From positions 5,377,501 through 5,441,500 of the forward strand of contig NC_019904.1 of assembly GCF_000325705.1 (NCBI RefSeq): a stretch of 64,000 nt of DNA, written 5' to 3'. Numbering within the stretch: position 1 is the first letter of the stretch; every line of letters begins with the position of its first letter. Below the pieces are notes generated by a model that made no database searches, was not told where the DNA came from, and was given only the letters and a program-made list of their open reading frames with translations. The translations under genes were made by a program, and so were the position numbers. This DNA is from Echinicola vietnamensis DSM 17526 (GTDB lineage Bacteria; Bacteroidota; Bacteroidia; Cytophagales; Cyclobacteriaceae). Shown one piece after another: positions 43,834-53,423 of this stretch.

Positions 43834-44341
43834 AAATCAGGTCATTAAGTCCATAGCACTGGTAAAACTACCCATCAAATTAGCAATCTATCAAAACTAC
43901 AGGTTAATATTGCGTTAATTTTAATCCTTGAGCCCTAATTAGCGTTTTTTCTTCATCAATTATTTTAAGATAATGGGGCTGTTCATTCAAAAGCTCAAAC
44001 CGCTATGCTCTCCTGTTCTAATTCTTCATTGTAATTGTAAAGGGGAGATCCAATGGGACTAGTGTACATATCTTCCTCTAACGTCGCGAAAGGGAAGTCA
44101 AGTGGGATGTAGATACCAAATACTTTATGCTGAAACTTTTAACTCGCACCTAGTACTTTACTGCTCACCAGGCATCATCATTGAATGAACTGCCACAATA
44201 TTTTGGGCACGAAATTGCTACCATAGCATTAACAGCCTACCAATCTCGTTGTTTGTTAACCCCTTCCCTAGTCGTAACCTTAACAAAACCAAAACCTGCC
44301 CTTAATCATTCTTTTATGCTGAAGGATGATATTTGCTGGTT
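43834..44341. other. Divergent intergenic region
   Basis: It separates the sigma-factor gene (minus) from the TPR regulator gene (plus). The sigma promoter candidate lies at 43892-43899. Between 43950 and 44330 I see no gene, hairpin or repeat of note. Confidence 0.5.
43892..43899 (-). promoter_or_regulatory. Candidate -7 element of the sigma-factor gene
   Basis: On the minus strand TAGTTTTG fits the Bacteroidota -7 consensus TAnnTTTG exactly, 58 bases before the start codon at 43833. No convincing -33 TTG is seen at the usual distance. Confidence 0.35.
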
Positions 44342-45985
44342 ATGATATCACTGCTGAGAATCGTTATTTCCATCTTTTTTCTTGCTGTCACTTTTGTCCC
44401 GAAAACCCTCGCCCAAATTCCGAGGCAACTTGACCAAAAGCTGGCTGCTGCCCAAGAACTTGCCAAGCGCAATCCCGAACTGGCCTTTCTGACCGCCACG
44501 GAAGTCTATGAACAAAGCTTGCCACAGGAGCTGGACAGTATCACGGGCAAATCGCAATTGGTCCGGGGAAAGATCCTTTTCCAGTTTGGACTATACCAGC
44601 CTGCCGCAGAGGCTTTCTATGAAGCCGAACACCTCTTCGAACACCTCCGTCGGCCCTACTACCTGGCACAGGTGAACAATGCCCTTGGAGAAGTGTATTA
44701 TAAAATCAAAACTCCTGAAGATGCCCTTTCCCGCCATGAAAAGGCCTTGGAGCTCTTCAAGGGCATCGACCATGGTGAAGGTGAAGCGGAGACCAAAGGC
44801 TTTATTGGAAGCATGTACGAAAAAATGCGAAACTATCCGAAAGCCCTGGCTTACCAGCGTGAGGCCTTGGGACTTTTTGAGGACTTGGGGCTCAAGGGGC
44901 ACTTGGCCTTTGTCCGCGAAAATATCGGAAGCATCCACGAAGACCTGGAGCAGTTTGATTCTGCTTATGTCAATTTCCAAAAGGCCTACCTGCTGAATTC
45001 CGAGGTGGGTGACAGTCTCCGGCTGGTGGGCACCCTGAACAACCTGGGTGATGTATTCCGCAAAACCCGCGAGCCGGAAAAAGGCCTGGACTACTCCAAA
45101 AAGGCCGCCGAAATGAGCGCCCGTCTGGGCTTTCTGGATGCCCAGAACAGTGCCATCGTGGACATCTCAAAAGCTTATGCCGGAATGGGCGATTACAGCA
45201 ATGCCTACAGGTACCTGGAACAAAGCCGCCAGCTGAGCGAAGTGGTCTATTCCGAAGAGTCGGCCAGACAAATCGCCATTCAAGAAGCCCAAAACCAACT
45301 CTATACCAAAAACCAACAAATCAGCCAATTGGAACAAATGCGGGAATTCGACACCCTCGTAAAATGGCTCTTGGTATTTCTGGTCCTCCTCCTGTGTGTG
45401 CTGGGCTGGGTGATTTTCAACAGGCAAAAGCTGAAAATCAGGAGCAATAAGGAATTGCTGCAACAGCAGCAGGAAATCCTGCAGGTCAAGGAGCGGCTAA
45501 TTGCCACGGAAAAGGAAAACCGACAATTGCTGGAACTCAAAATCAAAACCGAGGACCGGGCCCATTCAAAATCCCTGACGGCCCAAACCCTCCACCTGAT
45601 CGACAAAAACCAAATGCTCGAAGGCATTCAAGTGAAGCTTAAACATATCCTGGAAGAAAACCCCAAAGACCAAAAGAAAAAAATCAGGAACCTGATCAAG
45701 GAAATCGATTTTAATTTCTCGCACGATACCGACTGGGATGACTTCAAAAACAACTTTGAAAAAGTCCACCAGGATTTCTTCAAAAACCTCCAGCGCCAAA
45801 CCGCAGGATTGACCCCGGCAGAAATGAAACTGGCCAGCCTCATGCGCCTAAACCTGAGCTCAAAGGAAATTGCCTCCACCCTCGGCATTTCACTGGACAG
45901 CCTCAGGATTGCCCGCTACCGGCTCCGTAAAAAACTCCAGCTCGAAAAAGGAGAAAGTTTACAGCAATTTATCCTTTGTATATAG
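44342..45985 (+). CDS. Membrane TPR protein with C-terminal LuxR-like HTH
   Basis: A 547-residue regulator. A signal-anchor (about 1-24) is followed by a periplasmic array of TPR repeats (about 70-305), a transmembrane segment at 341-359, a coiled coil (about 360-420) and a cytoplasmic C-terminal HTH (about 490-540, L-T-P-A-E-M-K-L-A-S-L-M-R-L-N-L-S-S-K-E). The E-I-A-x-x-L-G-I-S-x-x-S-L-R pattern is LuxR/GerE-like. The topology would let ligand binding outside control DNA binding inside. The preceding TTG/ATG frame starts at 44333; the ATG at 44342 is used. It stands upstream of the phytase and receptor genes on the same strand, which it may regulate. Confidence 0.8.
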   Translation: MISLLRIVISIFFLAVTFVPKTLAQIPRQLDQKLAAAQELAKRNPELAFLTATEVYEQSLPQELDSITGKSQLVRGKILFQFGLYQPAAEAFYEAEHLFEHLRRPYYLAQVNNALGEVYYKIKTPEDALSRHEKALELFKGIDHGEGEAETKGFIGSMYEKMRNYPKALAYQREALGLFEDLGLKGHLAFVRENIGSIHEDLEQFDSAYVNFQKAYLLNSEVGDSLRLVGTLNNLGDVFRKTREPEKGLDYSKKAAEMSARLGFLDAQNSAIVDISKAYAGMGDYSNAYRYLEQSRQLSEVVYSEESARQIAIQEAQNQLYTKNQQISQLEQMREFDTLVKWLLVFLVLLLCVLGWVIFNRQKLKIRSNKELLQQQQEILQVKERLIATEKENRQLLELKIKTEDRAHSKSLTAQTLHLIDKNQMLEGIQVKLKHILEENPKDQKKKIRNLIKEIDFNFSHDTDWDDFKNNFEKVHQDFFKNLQRQTAGLTPAEMKLASLMRLNLSSKEIASTLGISLDSLRIARYRLRKKLQLEKGESLQQFILCI

Positions 45986-46052
45986 TTCATAATTTATTAA
46001 CCCCATTTTAACAATGCTCAACTTGATGAAAAACAGTTACTTACATAACATT

Positions 46053-46073
46053 TTTAGATTTCTGTTTAGATTT
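46053..46073 (+). promoter_or_regulatory. Direct repeat upstream of the phytase gene
   Basis: TTTAGATTT occurs at 46053-46061 and again at 46065-46073, 12 bases apart (one helical turn), about 105 bases before the phytase start. The second copy runs into TTTTG, weakly like a -7 element. It could be the site for a regulator such as the TPR-HTH protein upstream; this is inference. Confidence 0.25.
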
Positions 46074-46177
46074 TGTTAACGGTCATTTTCCCGATTGTTG
46101 CCTAAATGATTACAGTGGATCCTGGCCACGAGGCTCCTTCAGGGCTAACATTGCAACATCAAAATCAAACAAAACCT

Positions 46178-47263
46178 ATGACAAAAAACAGACTCGTTTA
46201 CGGGCTATGTTCACTGGGTATCCTCGCGGGATCTTGCAGTGGACCAAGCCAGCAGAAAGAAACTCAGACAGGCCAACGTGTCGTCAAACCGCTTTATGTA
46301 ACAGACCAGGTCATCCACGACACGGACGATCCGGCCATTTGGGTAAACCCTTCCGATGCGGCCAAGAGCCTGATCGTCGGAACGGACAAAGATGCCGATG
46401 GAGCCCTGTATGTTTTTGACCTAAAAGGCAAAGCCATCGATTCCCTGACGGTGCGCAATATCCAACGACCAAATAATGTGGACATCAGTTATGGATTGTC
46501 CCTGGGTGACAGCCTGGTAGATTTTGCCGTTACCGGTGAGCGCCTCACGTCAAAGCTGCGGTTTTATGCGCTACCTATCATGCAGGAAATTGCCCCTGGG
46601 GGAATTGAAATCTACCAAGGTGAAACCGGTAACGAATATCGGGACCTTATGGGCGTGGCCGTGTACCACAGTCCGAAAAACGACAAACAATATGTCATTG
46701 CCGGCAGGAAGAACGGGCCTCAGGACGGCACCTACTTGTGGCAATATGAAATCAAGACCGATGGAGGCCAAATCAGCCTTGAGCTGGTCCGCAAGTTTGG
46801 CCAGTTCAGCGGGCAAAAGGAAATCGAAGCCATTGCCGTGGACAACGAACTGGGATACATCTACTATTCCGATGAAGGGGTGGGCGTCCGCAAATACTAC
46901 GCTGATCCGGAAATGGGCAATGAACAACTGGCCCTATTTGCCACTGAAGGATTTACCAAAGACCACGAAGGCATCAGCATCTATAAGTTGGACGACAAAA
47001 CCGGCTATATCCTGGTGTCCGACCAAGAGGCCAATCAATTCCATGTATTTCCTAGGGAAGGTGCAGCCGACAATCCCCATGACCACCAGCTGATCACCAA
47101 AATAAAGACCAGCACCGTTTCCAGTGACGGATCAGAAAGCCTCAGCACCGCATTGGGGGCAGATTTTCCGCATGGGATCTTTGTGGCCATGTCCGACGAC
47201 AAAACCTTCCAGATCTACACATGGGAAGACATGGCCGGTGACACCCTCAAACTGAAAAAATAA
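46178..47263 (+). CDS. Beta-propeller 3-phytase lipoprotein
   Basis: A 361-residue protein with lipobox L-A-G-S-C (Cys20) and the beta-propeller phytase fold. The diagnostic sequence is D-D-P-A-I-W-V-N-P (metal and phosphate site) followed by G-T-D-K-D-A-D-G-A-L-Y-V-F-D-L-K-G, and then E-Y-R-D-L-M-G-V-A and K-E-I-E-A-I-A-V-D. These calcium-dependent enzymes release phosphate from phytate (inositol hexakisphosphate). As a lipoprotein it would act at the cell surface or in the periplasm. The open frame reaches 46106, but the ATG at 46178 begins the signal. The TonB-dependent receptor gene follows 19 bases on. Confidence 0.9.
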   Translation: MTKNRLVYGLCSLGILAGSCSGPSQQKETQTGQRVVKPLYVTDQVIHDTDDPAIWVNPSDAAKSLIVGTDKDADGALYVFDLKGKAIDSLTVRNIQRPNNVDISYGLSLGDSLVDFAVTGERLTSKLRFYALPIMQEIAPGGIEIYQGETGNEYRDLMGVAVYHSPKNDKQYVIAGRKNGPQDGTYLWQYEIKTDGGQISLELVRKFGQFSGQKEIEAIAVDNELGYIYYSDEGVGVRKYYADPEMGNEQLALFATEGFTKDHEGISIYKLDDKTGYILVSDQEANQFHVFPREGAADNPHDHQLITKIKTSTVSSDGSESLSTALGADFPHGIFVAMSDDKTFQIYTWEDMAGDTLKLKK

Positions 47264-47282
47264 TCTTTTAAACCACTCCATT

Positions 47283-50060
47283 ATGAAAAACCTATTACTG
47301 AAAACATTGACCTTGATGGCCTTCTGCTGCTTGGGCCAAGAGGCACTTTTTGCGCAGGGAGTCCTCCGGGGCAGGGTCATCGATGCCCAGAACCTGTCGA
47401 TGCCGGGCGCCAATGTGGTACTGCAAAACACCCGATTGGGTACCGTTACCAACCAGGCCGGCGATTATGCGATCGTGGACCTTCCTGAAGGGGAATATGA
47501 AGTATCCGTTTCCTATCTGGGATATGGATCGGTCGTCCATACGGCCACCGTTGAAGACGGAGAAACCACCATTTTAAATTTCAAACTGGACCAAAAGACC
47601 ATCGAAAACCTTGAATTTGTGGTGATGGGAGACCGCTTGAAAGGCCAGGCCAAGGCCTTGAGCCAGCAAAAAAACAATCCCAACATTACCAATATCGTTT
47701 CCTCTGACCAAATCGGCCGCTTTCCCGATGCCAACATCGGGGATGCCCTAAAACGCATCCCGGGAATTACCATGCAGAACGACCAGGGAGAAGCCCGGGA
47801 CATCATCATCCGGGGAATGGCGCCGCAGCTAAATTCGGTCACCCTGAACGGTGAAAGGATCCCTTCTGCTGAAGGGGACAACAGAAGGGTGCAGATGGAC
47901 CTGATTCCTTCGGACATGATCCAGACCATCGAAGTGAACAAGGCGGTCCTTCCCAACATGGACGCCGATGCGATCGGTGGATCGGTAAACTTGGTCACCC
48001 GGCAGGCTCCCAATAACTTGCGGATTTCCGGTACGGCCGCTTCGGGCATCAACTTACTTTCCGACAAGCCTATCTGGACCGGTGCCATGATTGTCGGCAA
48101 TCGCTTTTTGAATGACAAGCTGGGAGCCATCGTCTCTGCTTCCTATAACAACCACAACTTTGGTTCGGAGAACATTGAATCCGTATGGTATGAAAGTGAC
48201 AACGGCGTAGGGCTAGAGGAATTTGAAATGCGCAAGTATCTGGTCCAAAGGGTCCGGCGTTCGGTTTCCCTGGCTTTGGACTATGAGATCAACCCCAACC
48301 ATACCCTTTTGTTCTCCAGCATGTACAATCATCGGGACGATTGGGAAAACCGCTTTGCCATGAAAGTGGACAATCTTGACGACGTATTCGATGACGGAAA
48401 TTATGAGGAGCGCTCTCCAGGAGTATTCACTTCCTCGGGCGCAAGGGTTGAATACGAGACCAAAGGCGGTCAGGTGGCCGGCAGGAACAAGCAGCCCAGG
48501 CGATTGGAAGACCAGCGGGTAAAAAACTTCACCTTGGGAGGTGACCACCTGTTCAACAAACTGAAAATGGATTGGTCTGCCACCTATGCCAAAGCATCCG
48601 AGGAACGTCCACATGAAAGGTACATCACCTTCCGGGAAGAAGACCAAAACGTCAACATTGACATCACCAATCCCAGAAAGCCTTATGCGGCCTTGACCAA
48701 TCTGTCGGACAATCTTGGCTTTGGTTTGGACAACCTGTCCGATGAGTACCAGTACACATTTGACGAGGACCTCAATGCAAAACTGGACTTCAAGCTTCCT
48801 TACAGCGATAAGGGGATCGTACAATTCGGAGGCCGCTATAGGGGTAAGTACAAAAACAGGAACAACAACTACTTCGAGTATTCCCCACTGGATGAGGACG
48901 CCTTTGGAACGACACTTGGTGATATGCCATACACCGACCAATCTGACCCTGACTTCCTCCCTGGCAGTCAGTACCTTATCGGGAATTTTGCAGATCCGGA
49001 TTTCCTGGGCAACCTTGAGCTGAACGACCCGTCCCTCTTTGAAAGGGAATCCGTACTTGAAGAATTCTTGCCTGGCAATTACTCGGCCAATGAAACCATC
49101 ACTGCCGCCTATGCCATGGCTGATCACCAGTTTACAGAAAAGCTGTCCGCGATCGTTGGTCTTCGGTGGGAGCATACCAGCATTGACTACACGGGAAACC
49201 TGTATGATGTGGACAACGAAACCTTCACCCAGGCCACCCAAGACGACAGTTATTCCAATTTCATGCCTGGTGTGCATTTGAAATACGATGCGGATCCAAA
49301 TACCATCCTAAGGTTTGCATGGACCAACACCATCGCCCGGCCAAACTACTATGACCTGGTTCCCTACGCGGAATATGTCGCGGAGGACGATGAACTTTCC
49401 CGAGGAAATCCAGACCTGTTGCCCACGGTTTCCATGAACTTTGACTTGATGGCCGAGAAGTATTTTGACAATGTTGGATTGATATCATTGGGTGGTTTCT
49501 ACAAAGACATCGACCAGTTTGTCTATGAGAAGACCGACCTGAACTATAACGATCCGGTATTCGGCGACAATTTGGAATACACCCGACCGGAAAATGGGGG
49601 AACCGCCGCCGTTTACGGGCTGGAGGCCTCCATCCAAAAGCAAATCTGGAAGGGGCTGGGCATTTATTTGAACTACACACTTACCCAGTCCGAGACCACC
49701 GGCATCGAAGGCAGGGAAGAAGATGACCTTGAGCTACCGGGTACTGCCCAGCACATGTTCAATGCCTCCCTTTCTTATGAAACCAAAAAATTGGTGTTCA
49801 GGGCTTCTCTAAACTATGCAGGCGACTACCTTGATGAACTGGGCGGCAGCCAATTTGAGGACAGGTATTACGATGAGCAGATGTTCTTGGACATCAATGC
49901 TTCCTATGCCTTCACCCCCAAGTGGCGGCTGTTTGTTGAAGGCAACAACCTGACCAACCAGCCGCTGAGGTACTACCAAGGCATCCGTGCCAGGACGATG
50001 CAGGAAGAATATTACAATGCCCGGTTTAACTTCGGGATTAAGTTCGACCTGTTTGAGTAA
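47283..50060 (+). CDS. TonB-dependent receptor of the phytase locus
   Basis: A 925-residue outer-membrane receptor: signal peptide, carboxypeptidase-regulatory domain (about 25-105, L-R-G-R-V-I-D-A-Q-N), plug (about 115-245, N-I-V-S-S-D-Q-I-G-R-F-P-D-A-N-I-G-D-A-L and S-V-T-L-N-G-E-R-I-P) and a beta-barrel ending in K-F-D-L-F-E. It belongs to the CirA/FecA-like TonB receptors, not the SusC group, and no SusD is present. Adjacent to and presumably co-transcribed with the phytase, it probably takes up inositol phosphates, or another phosphorylated or iron-bound substrate. Confidence 0.88.
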   Translation: MKNLLLKTLTLMAFCCLGQEALFAQGVLRGRVIDAQNLSMPGANVVLQNTRLGTVTNQAGDYAIVDLPEGEYEVSVSYLGYGSVVHTATVEDGETTILNFKLDQKTIENLEFVVMGDRLKGQAKALSQQKNNPNITNIVSSDQIGRFPDANIGDALKRIPGITMQNDQGEARDIIIRGMAPQLNSVTLNGERIPSAEGDNRRVQMDLIPSDMIQTIEVNKAVLPNMDADAIGGSVNLVTRQAPNNLRISGTAASGINLLSDKPIWTGAMIVGNRFLNDKLGAIVSASYNNHNFGSENIESVWYESDNGVGLEEFEMRKYLVQRVRRSVSLALDYEINPNHTLLFSSMYNHRDDWENRFAMKVDNLDDVFDDGNYEERSPGVFTSSGARVEYETKGGQVAGRNKQPRRLEDQRVKNFTLGGDHLFNKLKMDWSATYAKASEERPHERYITFREEDQNVNIDITNPRKPYAALTNLSDNLGFGLDNLSDEYQYTFDEDLNAKLDFKLPYSDKGIVQFGGRYRGKYKNRNNNYFEYSPLDEDAFGTTLGDMPYTDQSDPDFLPGSQYLIGNFADPDFLGNLELNDPSLFERESVLEEFLPGNYSANETITAAYAMADHQFTEKLSAIVGLRWEHTSIDYTGNLYDVDNETFTQATQDDSYSNFMPGVHLKYDADPNTILRFAWTNTIARPNYYDLVPYAEYVAEDDELSRGNPDLLPTVSMNFDLMAEKYFDNVGLISLGGFYKDIDQFVYEKTDLNYNDPVFGDNLEYTRPENGGTAAVYGLEASIQKQIWKGLGIYLNYTLTQSETTGIEGREEDDLELPGTAQHMFNASLSYETKKLVFRASLNYAGDYLDELGGSQFEDRYYDEQMFLDINASYAFTPKWRLFVEGNNLTNQPLRYYQGIRARTMQEEYYNARFNFGIKFDLFE

Positions 50061-50082
50061 TCATAATTGAAACCAAAGCTAA

Positions 50083-50129
50083 AAGGCTGCTCCTATATGG
50101 TCAATTGCCATTTTGAAAGGGGCAGCCTT
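50083..50129. terminator. Bidirectional terminator between convergent genes
   Basis: AAGGCTGC at 50083-50090 pairs with GCAGCCTT at 50122-50129, extendable inside by CC/GG with one G-T. On the minus strand it is followed by TTTTAGCTTT. It lies between the TonB receptor (plus) and the ABC permease (minus). Confidence 0.65.
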
Positions 50130-50187
50130 ATCTTACAAGGGAAGTACGGCATCAATCACTACCAATTAAAATTACCCCTTACATTTT

Positions 50188-51192
50188 TTAGCTCCTTACC
50201 TCCCTTCGCATAAACAAATAGTAGGTCAGGGCAAAGCACAACACCGTGGCCGCTACCAGGCCGCTCACTTGTGGCCAGACGACCATCAAGCTGTCTTTCA
50301 GGGAAAGTGGAGAAGGTACCGCTCCGGCCATTTGCTCCATGGTTACCGGCCCCAAGCTCCTGACGGAAGGCATCAGCAAGGTGGTGGTCGCATCGGTAAA
50401 CAGCTGACTGGGCGCCAACCGAAGCAGTGAAAGGATTATCCCATTAAAACGAATGGCTTCCGACGGTGCCAACTCCCGTGTATCTGGAGCAAAAGCGCTG
50501 ACGGCCAGCTCAATCACAATCCTGTAAAAAACCGTGAAAAAGAGCCAAATGCCCATGGCGGTCAATGCAGAAGTGGACGGCTGCCTGAACACCACTGACA
50601 GCAAAATGGACAATGCCAACCAGAACCCCACGTAAACGGTACACAATACGGTAAAGCCCAAAATTCTCATTACCTCCTCCGCTTCTATCAGTATGCCGGT
50701 CATCACCATGCCTCCTCCGATCATCAACAAGGCGAGGCTCAAAAGCAGCACCCCGACCAATATCAGGGAACTGGTGAATTTTGAAAGCAAAAGATTGTCC
50801 CGGTAGACGGGCTGCGCCATCACCCGGGCCAGGGTTCCGTTCTGTTGTTCGGAGTTAATGGCATCAAAGCCCAGCCCAATCCCCAGCAATGGCCCCAAGA
50901 AATTCAAGAACACATGAAACGGGGGAAGGGTACCTTCAGTGGTCGTCAGCAATTTCAGGTAAAGGAATAGTTGACCGGTGTCCTTGGCCTTGGTGACGAC
51001 CTCCCGGAGATGGCCCATGGCCACGGCGGTGGTTCCCCAAAAGGTCAGCGCGATCAATACCAACAACACAATAAACCGCCAACTTCGCAGGTGGTCAGCC
51101 ACTTCTTTTCCCACCATGGTCCAAAAAGGGCTATGCCAACGCCCAGCCCCTTGTTCGTGACGGTTTTCCGATGATGACATTAAGGTATTCAT
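50188..51192 (-). CDS. ABC-2 type transporter permease
   Basis: A 334-residue membrane protein with about six transmembrane segments (first near 36-54), of the ABC-2 type. It includes the cytoplasmic F-D-A-I-N-S-E-Q-Q-N-G-T-L loop, typical of NosY-like permeases with an R-V-M-A-Q-P-V-Y segment. It overlaps the ATPase gene by 4 bases. Substrate unknown; such permeases move drugs, lipids, or take part in envelope maintenance. Confidence 0.85.
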   Translation of the reverse strand: MNTLMSSSENRHEQGAGRWHSPFWTMVGKEVADHLRSWRFIVLLVLIALTFWGTTAVAMGHLREVVTKAKDTGQLFLYLKLLTTTEGTLPPFHVFLNFLGPLLGIGLGFDAINSEQQNGTLARVMAQPVYRDNLLLSKFTSSLILVGVLLLSLALLMIGGGMVMTGILIEAEEVMRILGFTVLCTVYVGFWLALSILLSVVFRQPSTSALTAMGIWLFFTVFYRIVIELAVSAFAPDTRELAPSEAIRFNGIILSLLRLAPSQLFTDATTTLLMPSVRSLGPVTMEQMAGAVPSPLSLKDSLMVVWPQVSGLVAATVLCFALTYYLFMRREVRS

Positions 51193-52157
51193 GGTAGTTT
51201 ATCCTCTATTTTTTGGTGATCAAAATACATTTGGTAAATATCCTCCAGCCCATATTCCCGTTTATGCACTCCAGTGACCGCATAGCCTTTCTCCACCATA
51301 AAGCGCACAGCATCTGGAGTGACATCTGCTGCACTGACCATCTCCAGCACATTTCCCTTCAGGGTCACCCCTTGTACATGGGGAAGGTTCAGCATGTCTT
51401 CTTTATGCTTCCAGGGCTTCTCCAGGTTTTCGGCCAAGGTGATCTTTACGCCATGTCCCTCTTGGGCAAACAATTTATGGGAAAGCGCATGAATGCTCCC
51501 CTCTCCCAACAGCTCGCCCTTCACAAAAATCCCCACCCGGTCACATACCTGCTGGACCTGGTACAGGTGATGGCTGGAGAGCAATACCGTTAGTCCCCTT
51601 TCCCTGCTCAGGGAGGATATCAGTGACAGGAATTCTTTTACCCCACTGGGATCGATCCCCAATGTCGGTTCATCCAAGACCACTACTTCAGGCTCTTTGA
51701 TCAGCACCTCCGCCAAGCCCAGCCGCTGTTTCATGCCGCGGGAATACGCCCGGGTCTTTTTGTCGACCGCCTTCCCGGTGAGGCCTACCGTTTCCAAGGT
51801 TGCCAGTGCGCGGGACTGGATTTCGTTTCGGGGAATGCCATTCAGCTCTCCGATATACATGAGGTTTTCCATGGCCGTCATGTTATCATAAAATCCCACG
51901 CTATCGGGCATGTACCCAACCTTTTGCTTTACCATGATCGGATGGGTGGTGGCATTGACACCGCATACTTGGGCCATCCCGGAAGTGGGCTCGGTGAGCC
52001 CCATCATCATCAGGATGGTGGTCGTCTTGCCTGCACCATTGGGGCCGAGCAGTCCGAAAATTTCACCTTTGCCAATTTCCAGGTTCAGTCCCTTGACCGC
52101 TTGGAATGCCCCGTAATTTTTGGTCAGGCCGCTCAGTTTAATGATTGGATTGTCCAT
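51189..52157 (-). CDS. ABC transporter ATP-binding protein
   Basis: A 322-residue ATPase. Walker A G-P-N-G-A-G-K-T-T is at 38-46, the signature is Y-S-R-G-M-K-Q-R-L, Walker B is V-V-V-L-D-E-P-T, and a switch histidine follows in L-S-S-H-H-L. The first domain is followed by a C-terminal extension (about 225-322). The open frame extends to 52241 inside the NEW3 gene; the ATG at 52157 is the family start. With the permease downstream it forms the transporter core. Confidence 0.9.
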   Translation of the reverse strand: MDNPIIKLSGLTKNYGAFQAVKGLNLEIGKGEIFGLLGPNGAGKTTTILMMMGLTEPTSGMAQVCGVNATTHPIMVKQKVGYMPDSVGFYDNMTAMENLMYIGELNGIPRNEIQSRALATLETVGLTGKAVDKKTRAYSRGMKQRLGLAEVLIKEPEVVVLDEPTLGIDPSGVKEFLSLISSLSRERGLTVLLSSHHLYQVQQVCDRVGIFVKGELLGEGSIHALSHKLFAQEGHGVKITLAENLEKPWKHKEDMLNLPHVQGVTLKGNVLEMVSAADVTPDAVRFMVEKGYAVTGVHKREYGLEDIYQMYFDHQKIEDKLP

Positions 52158-52165
52158 GGGCGATC

Positions 52166-53014
52166 TTATCTTCTTCCAAATTTCCGGATCAGCAAATAGA
52201 CGAGACCGATGGCCATCAGGATGACGAGCATACCGACCCAACCTGACAGCAGTGATGTGGTCACGGTCATACGGTAAGATGCATCACTGCTGGTTTCGGA
52301 GGCCTTGGCCGTAAACTTGGTCACGTAATCCCCGGGCAGCGTTTTATCGGGAATGGTGATGGTCGCCACCACATCGGTGGATTTGCCGGGCGCTAACCGC
52401 TCAATGGTGGATGGTGAAAAAGTCGCTTCCCACTTGGGCGGAGTTCTGGAAGAAAGGGATATTTCCTCAAGGGCCAGCGAACCGGTATTTTTGACCTGCA
52501 AGTTGACCTGTTTGCTTTTTCCTTCCGTCACTTCACCACTTAACCTTCCGGATGGCGTGGTAAGCTCCAAGGCAAACGATCCCTCTACCACGGCTTCCAG
52601 GTTTAGGGAAAGGGAGTCCTCTCCGACCGCATAAACAGGAATGTCGTACTGATCCGGCTTTGCCCCATAGGCGGGATGGACCTCAATGGAGATGTTCTCG
52701 GATTTTTCCGGATCCATTTGCAGGGAGGTGACCTGTTTGCCGCTGACCTTGAATTTTACCCGCCAGCCCTTTGGAGCCTTGGCATCCAAGGTATAACGGG
52801 AAGCGGAGGAGCCGTTCTTTAAGGTGGCCTGATACCGGAAAGTCTCATTTACCGGAGCTTCCATGTTTATCAAACGGGCCGAAAATGAAGGAGCTTTGGT
52901 GGACTCCTGTGCTGAGGCAATGGGTGATGCCAAGCAAAAAACCAAAAACAATAAAACTACGAATGGGTGAATGCCCAAAAAGGGCCTCTCTAGGTTAACA
53001 CTATCTACTGACAT
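52166..53014 (-). CDS. Exported NEW3-domain protein, ABC-associated
   Basis: A 282-residue protein with a signal peptide (about 10-35), beta-sandwich repeats of the NEW3 type (F-R-Y-Q-A-T-L-K-N-G-S, N-L-Q-V-K-N-T-G-S-L-A-L-E-E-I, A-P-G-K-S-T-D-V-V-A-T-I) and a C-terminal membrane anchor (L-V-I-L-M-A-I-G-L-V-Y-L-L-I-R-K-F-G-R-R). NEW3 proteins beside ABC ATPase and permease genes occur in several phyla; the role may be to bind or present the substrate. First gene of the three-gene minus-strand cluster. Confidence 0.8.
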   Translation of the reverse strand: MSVDSVNLERPFLGIHPFVVLLFLVFCLASPIASAQESTKAPSFSARLINMEAPVNETFRYQATLKNGSSASRYTLDAKAPKGWRVKFKVSGKQVTSLQMDPEKSENISIEVHPAYGAKPDQYDIPVYAVGEDSLSLNLEAVVEGSFALELTTPSGRLSGEVTEGKSKQVNLQVKNTGSLALEEISLSSRTPPKWEATFSPSTIERLAPGKSTDVVATITIPDKTLPGDYVTKFTAKASETSSDASYRMTVTTSLLSGWVGMLVILMAIGLVYLLIRKFGRR

Positions 53015-53423
53015 AATTCAAATAAGTGAAAGTTATTAATAGTTAATAAAGACGCCTATTCAATTTATCCCTGGATAATCCTAAGAATTGCAACCCCAAT
53101 TTTATTACATGAATGATATTAACGCAACAAATTAACTTTTTTTAACAATCACTTTAAAAGAACCATGCTTGGTCCGGCAGGTTGCTCCCTACGCTGCACA
53201 AAATGGGTTCTGGATGATTAACTGCGGATAACGCTTGGCTTGCTTGCCAAATTCGGGCGTGACCTTTACCTTCTTGCGACAAGTAAAAAAAGAAACCAAA
53301 ACCTGTACACCTGGGCCTTAAAACCCGCTACTGTGACTGGCCTTGGTATCCCGTGAAAATGGCCTGCACATCGTCAGGCAAGCTGCCAAAAAAAACTAGC
53401 ATTGCTGCGAAAGTCTGGCCTTA
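53015..53423. other. Gap with intergenic-repeat-like sequence
   Basis: The first 140 bases are AT-rich upstream sequence of the NEW3 gene. From about 53160 to 53410 there is GC-richer sequence with ACAAGTAAAAAAAGAAACC, of the sort that recurs between genes in this phylum. No gene is seen. Confidence 0.4.

Noticed and set aside
48213..49277. 354-residue minus-strand open frame inside the TonB receptor gene
   Set aside because: Antisense shadow; the plus frame has signal peptide, plug and barrel.
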